25,968 nt of DNA from a virus. This document shows, one piece after another, positions 21,420 through 25,968 of this stretch. The stretch lies in IMG/VR virus record IMGVR_UViG_3300046000_003360, positions 1-25,968 of that record. The stretch is one strand, 5' to 3'. Within the stretch, counting starts at the first letter, position 1, and every line of letters starts with the position of its first letter. The notes below the pieces were generated by a model. That model was not told where the DNA came from. It ran no database searches and saw only the letters and a list, made by a program, of their open reading frames with translations. A program made the translations under genes and the position numbers.

Positions 21420-21857
21420 CTACTTACTTGCCACGCCTTTGGTCTTCTCAAAAGAACGCATACCAGCAATGCCTAAGATGCCTGATAATATAACCCACAA
21501 TTGGTCAGCATCAAGCACTGGAGGAGGTTCCATACCCACTGGAACCCAGCCCATGGCTTGCAAGTACTTCCAGCACCACTGAAAAAGGGGGTAGAGCAAG
21601 AACTGATAGCCCATAGCCGCCACACCGATCCAACCGATGGCAGGACGCCAGCCACTGACAAACACGCTACTGGACGCCGCTTCAATCTTGTTAACCTCGA
21701 TCTGCGCTAAGTCTGTAGCTTGGTCAATGCGCCTCTCTTCAAGATCAAGCTTTCGTTGCTCAATCTCCATTTCCATCTTTTCTTTGTCAGTGGTGATTAG
21801 GTCGCCTGCAACCTTACCCACGGCTTCAATGATTGATCCAACGGCTAGTAAGCTCAT
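21420..21857 (-). CDS. Holin, 3TM gene-transfer-agent type
   Basis: I chose ATG 21857 (MSLLAVGSIIEAVGKVAGDL) because it overlaps the endolysin stop as ATGA; the in-frame upstream TTG gives a longer N-terminus without a ribosome binding site. The product, 145 residues, matches the holin family seen in gene-transfer agents and phages: a first helix with SLLAVGSII, a charged coiled part (EKMEMEIEQRKLDLEERR), then VSGWRPAIGWIGVAAMGYQF, LLYPLFQWCWKYL and VILSGILGIAGMRSFEK. The SGWRPAIGW motif is typical. It would form the inner-membrane lesions that release the endolysin, and it is coupled to that gene. The C-terminal tail is basic. Confidence 0.88.
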   Translation of the reverse strand: MSLLAVGSIIEAVGKVAGDLITTDKEKMEMEIEQRKLDLEERRIDQATDLAQIEVNKIEAASSSVFVSGWRPAIGWIGVAAMGYQFLLYPLFQWCWKYLQAMGWVPVGMEPPPVLDADQLWVILSGILGIAGMRSFEKTKGVASK

Positions 21858-22369
21858 GCTAGACCTTTTAATGTTCTGTTGATCCAACCCTTGAGAAATT
21901 TGACCTGCACAGGGTTTTTGTTGCAGATTTCAACATAACGGGCAATCTTTGCCAAGGCGTAGGACTCTTTGAACCGCTGACCATCCGTGATTTGGTTAAG
22001 CTTCTCGATAGTTTTAGCACCAATACCGCCGTCAGGAGTAGCGCCAATGACCAACTGCGCCAGCTTGACCGCCATGCCCATGCCTGCGTTCACGCCGAAG
22101 TTGAAGATGGTATTAGCTACGTCTTGGTTTGCAATCTCGTTACCGCGCATCTTGTCCCAAAACTCGACACGGTAGAACTCACGCACCATAGGAGTCAGGG
22201 AGCCACCAAATTCCTTCTTATCCACAAGCGCCCAGCCGGGCCACTGAGGGTTTTTATTACGTGCTATGCCAGCATAGGTCATACCCCCGGTGTCGCCGGG
22301 TACTTCGTGGAGGACGTAGCCGCCCTCGTCTTGCATCATTAACTCAAAGGCTGATTCAAACTGCGCCAT
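21854..22369 (-). CDS. Endolysin, glycoside hydrolase family 108 muramidase
   Basis: This is a 171-residue lysozyme-like endolysin of the GH108 family. The catalytic EGGY motif is at 15-18 (DEGGYVLHEV), followed by GDTGGMTYAGIARNKNP, as in ZliS-type muramidases. The second half reads EFWDKMRGNEIANQDVANTI, FNFGVNAGMGMAVKLAQLVI and ATPDGGIGAKTI, the usual peptidoglycan-binding helical part (PG_binding_3 type). Length is normal for a single-domain endolysin. There is no signal peptide or signal-anchor, so export depends on the holin that follows. GGGG-AAAG precedes the start. It would cut the glycan strand between MurNAc and GlcNAc. Confidence 0.92.
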   Translation of the reverse strand: MAQFESAFELMMQDEGGYVLHEVPGDTGGMTYAGIARNKNPQWPGWALVDKKEFGGSLTPMVREFYRVEFWDKMRGNEIANQDVANTIFNFGVNAGMGMAVKLAQLVIGATPDGGIGAKTIEKLNQITDGQRFKESYALAKIARYVEICNKNPVQVKFLKGWINRTLKGLA

Positions 22370-22373
22370 TTCT

Positions 22374-22829
22374 TTACCCCTTCAAGTCAAAACTAAGGTT
22401 GGGATGGCGGGGATACTGCACAACACGCTCACCTTCAGGGCATTTGTATTTGATGGTCGCCAGCAAGGTGGCTTTGCCGGGGGCAATCTTTTCTTTTCTC
22501 ACCATCGTGAGTTGGTACGTGAACGTGTCAATTTCTGGCCCCGCTGGGCCGCTGAACTTGCTTGCAGTAGTGGTTGCTTCATGCACCATACCTGCCGCAT
22601 CACGGATGCTTGGCGTAAAACTTTCAACAGAACAGTCGTCCCGCTTTTTGATCCGAGCAACCGTCACATTAATGGGCTTACCCGCCTCGGCCACAATTTT
22701 AAAATGCTCTGGAGTCCATTCAATGATGGCTCGGTCAAAAAAGCCAAACTTATCGGCAAGCGTGTAACTGCCACCTAGTGCGGCAACACTAGCGGCAACG
22801 GCTCCAATGGCTTTGGTAAGGTCAATCAT
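22374..22829 (-). CDS. Unknown membrane-anchored protein next to the lysis genes, 151 residues
   Basis: I take ATG 22829 (MIDLTKAIGAVAASVAALGG) over the in-frame TTG 22838. Residues 5-24 form one hydrophobic segment, and the rest is beta-rich and soluble: IIEWTPEHFKIVAEAGKPIN, VTVARIKKRDDCSVESF, TFTYQLTMVRKEKIAPGKAT and IKYKCPEGERVVQYPRHPN. Cys66 and Cys130 could form a disulfide if the domain is periplasmic. It ends 4 bases before the endolysin start, so it belongs to the lysis cassette. A spanin-like or other membrane role is possible, but it has no lipobox and lacks the coiled coil of an i-spanin. Function is not established. Confidence 0.8.
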   Translation of the reverse strand: MIDLTKAIGAVAASVAALGGSYTLADKFGFFDRAIIEWTPEHFKIVAEAGKPINVTVARIKKRDDCSVESFTPSIRDAAGMVHEATTTASKFSGPAGPEIDTFTYQLTMVRKEKIAPGKATLLATIKYKCPEGERVVQYPRHPNLSFDLKG

Positions 22830-22841
22830 CACAACCAAGCA

Positions 22842-23006
22842 TCATTCAGTCTCTTTCTGTTCCTCTGCTTGAGGCGGTGCCTGAGACGGTGCTTTTGCTT
22901 CGTTTTGAATTGCTTCAATCAATTGAAAGACTTCTTGGTACGGACGCGCACCAAGGTATCCCAGCACAGCGTTGACTAGTTGAGTTGTAAGAGTAATCTT
23001 TTCCAT
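22842..23006 (-). CDS. Hypothetical protein, 54 residues
   Basis: This is a 54-codon frame with AAGGA before ATG 23006, starting 3 bases after the gene upstream ends. The product is helical at the N-terminus (MEKITLTTQLVNAVLGYLGA, then RPYQEVFQLIEAIQNEAKAP) and ends in a flexible Gln/Pro/Glu-rich tail, SQAPPQAEEQKETE. There is no clear membrane segment. Similar short proteins with a LVNAVLGYLG..PYQEV motif are common in environmental phages, but I know no function for them. Its position between virion and lysis genes suggests a minor structural or assembly role. Confidence 0.78.
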   Translation of the reverse strand: MEKITLTTQLVNAVLGYLGARPYQEVFQLIEAIQNEAKAPSQAPPQAEEQKETE

Positions 23007-23009
23007 TTT

Positions 23010-23438
23010 TTATCCTTGAGTAGTTGAGGCAGTTGCCGTGTCAGCGGGTGCTGGCACGTCTATGATAACTTCAGGTTCAGGGGTAGGCTCTGGGATTGGG
23101 CGCAAATCGCCCTGAATCCACGCTGTAGTCTCTTGATCCCATTTGTAGAAGTAGGCATCTTGTGGCATGGGGATTGGAGGCTCCCACAGCCAATTTGTAT
23201 TCAGCACCCAATTGCCAAAAGGCTTAGGCGCAATGAACACGTCGTTCACAGCATCATAGGTAAAGCCAATGCCAGCGTAGTTGCCACGCAATGGGCGACC
23301 TTCTGGATGCTGGTTACCAAGGGTGTTGTAGGAGGTCTGAATCCAGCCGTGACCTACAGCACCAGTGTTGATGAAATCTTGTTCGGCAACGATGACTTGG
23401 GTAACGATGCCGTTCTCTACTTTTGCAAAATGACTCAT
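23010..23438 (-). CDS. Conserved phage protein of unknown function, 142 residues
   Basis: The protein begins MSHFAKVENGIVTQVIVAEQ and contains FINTGAVGHGWIQTSYNTLG, GNYAGIGFTYDAVNDVFIAP, KPFGNWVLNTNWLWEPPIPM and DAYFYKWDQETTAWIQGDL, then a Pro-rich tail (PEPTPEPEVIIDVPAPAD). This pattern is widespread in phages of aquatic bacteria, including T4-like cyanophages, usually near tail fibre genes, with no assigned function that I know. It appears to be a small all-beta protein. AAGGAAAA precedes the start. It lies just after two fibre-like genes, in keeping with a fibre or tail accessory part. Confidence 0.85.
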   Translation of the reverse strand: MSHFAKVENGIVTQVIVAEQDFINTGAVGHGWIQTSYNTLGNQHPEGRPLRGNYAGIGFTYDAVNDVFIAPKPFGNWVLNTNWLWEPPIPMPQDAYFYKWDQETTAWIQGDLRPIPEPTPEPEVIIDVPAPADTATASTTQG

Positions 23439-23447
23439 GTGTTTTCC

Positions 23448-24464
23448 TTATCGAGCGTTAGCGTATTTGAATGGGTTTTCGGCGAAAGCGGCGTAGATGT
23501 AAGTTGAGTTGTTCTGGTTAATTCCAGTACCACCCGCTACACGCGGTTTGAAACCGTTGGACACCATATCAAGATTCAAATCACTTTGTTCGGCGGCGGT
23601 GGAGTTTGGCAATAGATACTTAGTAACTGAGTTATTAGGGTTTACTGTGGTGTCAAACATTAACCAATTAACGCCAGCGTCGCCAGAGTTTTTTACAATC
23701 ACAAAAGCAGGTCTAAATCCAGTGTAAATAAATGGCCCATCAGCAGAACCATTGCCTGTGTAAGAGCCAAACGCAGAATATCCTGCTATGGGTGCAAAGC
23801 AGTAGGCAACCATTGTTCCTGTGCTTGGGTTTGTATCTGTGCTTGTGCCAAGCGTAATTAAAGTTGATGTTGGCGTTGTGCTGTTTAACATTCCCGGAGA
23901 AGAAGCCGAGGCATTGGTTAAATTAAGATACACACTAGCGGCATTACCAAGAGATGTGTGATATGTCTGCCAATCAGAAGTGGCGTTTCGCCTTTTAAAA
24001 ATAATCATTGATGGCACAGCACCAAGACCATGCCCGACAGTCGCACCTGCTGACCCTGTGCCTGTGTAAGTCACAATACTAAAGCCAGCAGTAGTGTTTG
24101 CGCTTACTGTTGAAGTGATTGACCCTGCTGTGTTGGATGAACCCGCACCATTGGCTTTCCAGTTCCAAGATACATAAGTTGTCCCACTGTTGTTGTAATC
24201 AGTACCATTTGTAAATCCATTGGAATTAAATGAAGTTACAGCGGAAAATGTTGTTTCCGCATCTGTTGTATTTGAAACAAGACCTTTTGTAGCACCACGA
24301 ACCGCATCAAATTGACCATGTTGAAATGCGCCACTTCGTGCTTTTAACCAAACAAAATCAGGTTGAAATCCAACGCCAGTAATAGATTGTGTTGCGCTTG
24401 TTCCTGTGTACAGAACAGGATTGAATGCTGTACGTCCATTTAGAACTGCGTATGTTGTTGGCAT
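23448..24464 (-). CDS. Tail fibre/receptor-binding-like protein, 338 residues (DUF7483-like)
   Basis: This is a Thr/Ser/Gly-rich beta protein with two copies of the module TGVGFQPDFVWLKARSG and YTGFRPAFVIVKNSGDAG, which recur in phage tail proteins as strand blocks that start with YTG-x-G and lead to FQPDFVW. A third related block is VGHGLGAVPSMIIFKRRNAT. This is the layout I associate with the DUF7483 family, although the assignment is by memory. The protein ends with NSTYIYAAFAENPFKYANAR, which is also typical (YIYAAFAE-P). AAGGAAC is upstream of the start. It probably forms part of the tail tip or fibre that meets the host surface. Confidence 0.85.
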   Translation of the reverse strand: MPTTYAVLNGRTAFNPVLYTGTSATQSITGVGFQPDFVWLKARSGAFQHGQFDAVRGATKGLVSNTTDAETTFSAVTSFNSNGFTNGTDYNNSGTTYVSWNWKANGAGSSNTAGSITSTVSANTTAGFSIVTYTGTGSAGATVGHGLGAVPSMIIFKRRNATSDWQTYHTSLGNAASVYLNLTNASASSPGMLNSTTPTSTLITLGTSTDTNPSTGTMVAYCFAPIAGYSAFGSYTGNGSADGPFIYTGFRPAFVIVKNSGDAGVNWLMFDTTVNPNNSVTKYLLPNSTAAEQSDLNLDMVSNGFKPRVAGGTGINQNNSTYIYAAFAENPFKYANAR

Positions 24465-24473
24465 GGTTGTTCC

Positions 24474-25968
24474 TTATAGGTTGTATAGGTTCAAAGCAAT
24501 GAAGCCACTTGGAGGGGTGTAAGTAAATGGCTGTTGACCAAAGTTAAGGTTATAAACCTGAGTCCCAGAGCCAGAAGCCACCGCTGGATTCATGTTTTGA
24601 TTTGCCGTAAATGTTTGTGATGGGTTTGCTCCAGTGCTTGGAGAGCCACTGGCTTGCCATGTTCCATTTATGCCGTACCAAATTTTTCCTGCGTCAAGGT
24701 CTAACGCAACCATATAAGTATCGCCTACAGAGCCGTCTGTTCCATAACTCGGTGCAGAGCCACTGTTAAAAACCCTTGGGGGATTGTTAATCTTGCACCA
24801 GCCATTTGCAGTAGCACCAAAGTCTTGTCCAGCGCCAGTAGAATTACAAACACCAATACGATAGGAAACTCCGCTTACCCAAACAACTTCCCAATACCAT
24901 TTGCCCGTGTTGGCAAAAATTGTTGTAGGACTAGCGCTTGTGACCGCAATTGATACTGTTAAATTACCATTTGTGTTTGTTCCTGTGCTAGGAACTAGCG
25001 GGTTCATCACCGCATAGTTAGCCACCGTTGCACTTGTCAGCGTTGGTGCATCACCAAGGTAGTCAAGCGTAGAACCAAACACACCAGAGATGCCTGATGG
25101 TGTCCAGTTGTTGCCTGCTGGGCCTTGGTCGTTGAAGATGCCATAAGCAAACGGGTAGGTCTGACCAGTTGAGACGCCGTTAGTATTTGTGATCGACAAA
25201 GAGTTTCCGCTGTTGTCAACGATTGTACTGTTCTGCAAAGTCAGAATAGTTGTTCCAGAAACAGCAGTCAATGCTGATGTTGAAGGAACAAAATTAGATG
25301 TATAAACAGCGGTTCCGTTGACAACCCTTGCGTTTGAAATGTACCCGTTTAAACTGTAAGAGGCATTGTAGTTGGTTCCAATCCTTAATTGAGTTGAACT
25401 CAAATTTGTGGAGTCTGTATAACTTATAACAGCCGTTCCGTTTACATAGCCTGTCACTGTTGAGCCAGAACGCACAACTGCTAAATGATACCAACGATTA
25501 AGACTCAAAGTTACATTAGAGGAAGTTGAATAATTTGAACCAACGCCCAAAACAAGCACCCGAGAAGAATCAATGTAAATTACAGAACCATTGGTATCCG
25601 TAGAGCGAGTGTCAACAAACATTGCTAAAGCCGCAGGCGCAGAATTTATGTAGGCGTAACACTCAGTTGTAAACGAACTGGTGCCAATAGCACTAGGCGC
25701 TGTAGCGGTTAAATAGTTTGAACCGCTGAACGACCCAACAAAACTTACCGCCTGACGATTGAAAGGCAGGTAGAAACCGTTTGTACCATACGAGCCACCA
25801 TAGGTGATGGGTTGCCATACACCATAGGAGTTGAATGTGCCAAAACTGTTTGGTGTTAACTGCTGACCGTCAATGAAGTTGAGTTCAGTCATCTCACCGT
25901 CAATGTAATTACCAGTAGGTTCACGCCCAATGTTGTGAGCGTAACTACTGCTATCCCAAGCAAGTGAA
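24474..25968 (-). CDS. Receptor-binding/tail protein with LamG-like and SPRY-like domains, 5' end outside the window
   Basis: The frame is open to the window edge: upstream of the internal ATG at 25892 the same frame reads without a stop as LAWDSSSYAHNIGREPTGNY to the end, so this is a gene fragment and the ATG is not a safe start. At least 497 residues are visible. A concanavalin-like LamG_3-type domain includes YLTATAPSAIGTSSFTTECY, LSLNRWYHLAVVRSGSTVTG and ARVVNGTAVYTSNFVPS. The C-terminal part, with GKWYWEVVWVSGVSYRIGVC, YMVALDLDAGKIWYGINGTW and QVYNLNFGQQPFTYTPPSGF, looks SPRY-like. Both are beta-sandwich folds used by phage tail tips to bind surface sugars or proteins. No enzymatic residues are obvious. 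The protein is probably a receptor-binding component. Confidence 0.85.
   Translation of the reverse strand, partial: SLAWDSSSYAHNIGREPTGNYIDGEMTELNFIDGQQLTPNSFGTFNSYGVWQPITYGGSYGTNGFYLPFNRQAVSFVGSFSGSNYLTATAPSAIGTSSFTTECYAYINSAPAALAMFVDTRSTDTNGSVIYIDSSRVLVLGVGSNYSTSSNVTLSLNRWYHLAVVRSGSTVTGYVNGTAVISYTDSTNLSSTQLRIGTNYNASYSLNGYISNARVVNGTAVYTSNFVPSTSALTAVSGTTILTLQNSTIVDNSGNSLSITNTNGVSTGQTYPFAYGIFNDQGPAGNNWTPSGISGVFGSTLDYLGDAPTLTSATVANYAVMNPLVPSTGTNTNGNLTVSIAVTSASPTTIFANTGKWYWEVVWVSGVSYRIGVCNSTGAGQDFGATANGWCKINNPPRVFNSGSAPSYGTDGSVGDTYMVALDLDAGKIWYGINGTWQASGSPSTGANPSQTFTANQNMNPAVASGSGTQVYNLNFGQQPFTYTPPSGFIALNLYNL

Noticed and set aside
1-25968. Integrase, repressor, attachment site or tRNA gene
   Set aside because: None was seen by reading; no cloverleaf and no integrase motifs in any of the longer frames, so there is no evidence for lysogeny in this window.

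Overview
This window is part of the genome of a tailed, double-stranded DNA bacteriophage. The virion genes point to a short-tailed podovirus: a P22 gp10-like tail nozzle protein lies next to an SU10-type head-tail adaptor, with fibre or receptor-binding proteins and a GH108 endolysin/holin pair nearby. No integrase, repressor, tRNA gene or bacterial housekeeping gene is visible. Base composition is moderate. The host cannot be read from the sequence. The gene set resembles environmental podophages of Gram-negative bacteria, but that is only an impression. Terminase, portal and major capsid genes are not here and presumably lie outside the window.

Layout. From 1 to about 8185 all genes are on the + strand and form a tightly packed, translationally coupled block, with many ATGA, TGATG or longer overlaps. 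It opens with the end of a family A DNA polymerase, followed by six small unknown proteins, two of which are predicted micro-membrane proteins (485-577 and 798-962). Next come a Cas4/RecB-like Fe-S nuclease, a VRR-NUC nuclease and a SNF2-type helicase. After a probable promoter near 3821 there is a small protein and then three enzymes: a possible GT-B-like glycosyltransferase (4129-5040), a thymidylate-kinase-like protein fused to a uracil-DNA-glycosylase-like domain (5015-5956), and a thymidylate synthase homologue (5934-6716). The synthase homologue carries Asp where thymidylate synthase has its dUMP-reading Asn. A second promoter with a palindromic operator-like site (6870-6887) precedes a last group of unknown genes (6937-8185).

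From 25968 back to 8133 all genes are on the - strand and encode virion and lysis functions. In transcription order they are: a LamG/SPRY-like receptor-binding protein (cut by the window edge), a second fibre-like protein, three small or unknown proteins, endolysin, holin, a basic 56-residue protein, head-tail adaptor, fibre-like protein, tail nozzle, an 86-residue protein, a 1764-residue repeat-rich protein, and three further proteins that may be internal or ejection proteins. The two blocks converge and overlap by 53 bp at 8133-8185. No gene-free stretch exceeds 60 bp.

How the genes may work together. The left block copies and processes phage DNA. The most interesting hypothesis is that 4129-6716 is a DNA base-modification cassette. 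The Asp-type synthase homologue would make 5-hydroxymethyl-dCMP (or another 5-substituted dCMP), the kinase would raise it towards the triphosphate, and the GT-B-like protein could glycosylate the base in DNA. The synthase and kinase assignments rest on visible motifs. The glycosyltransferase and the role of the UDG-like domain are inference.
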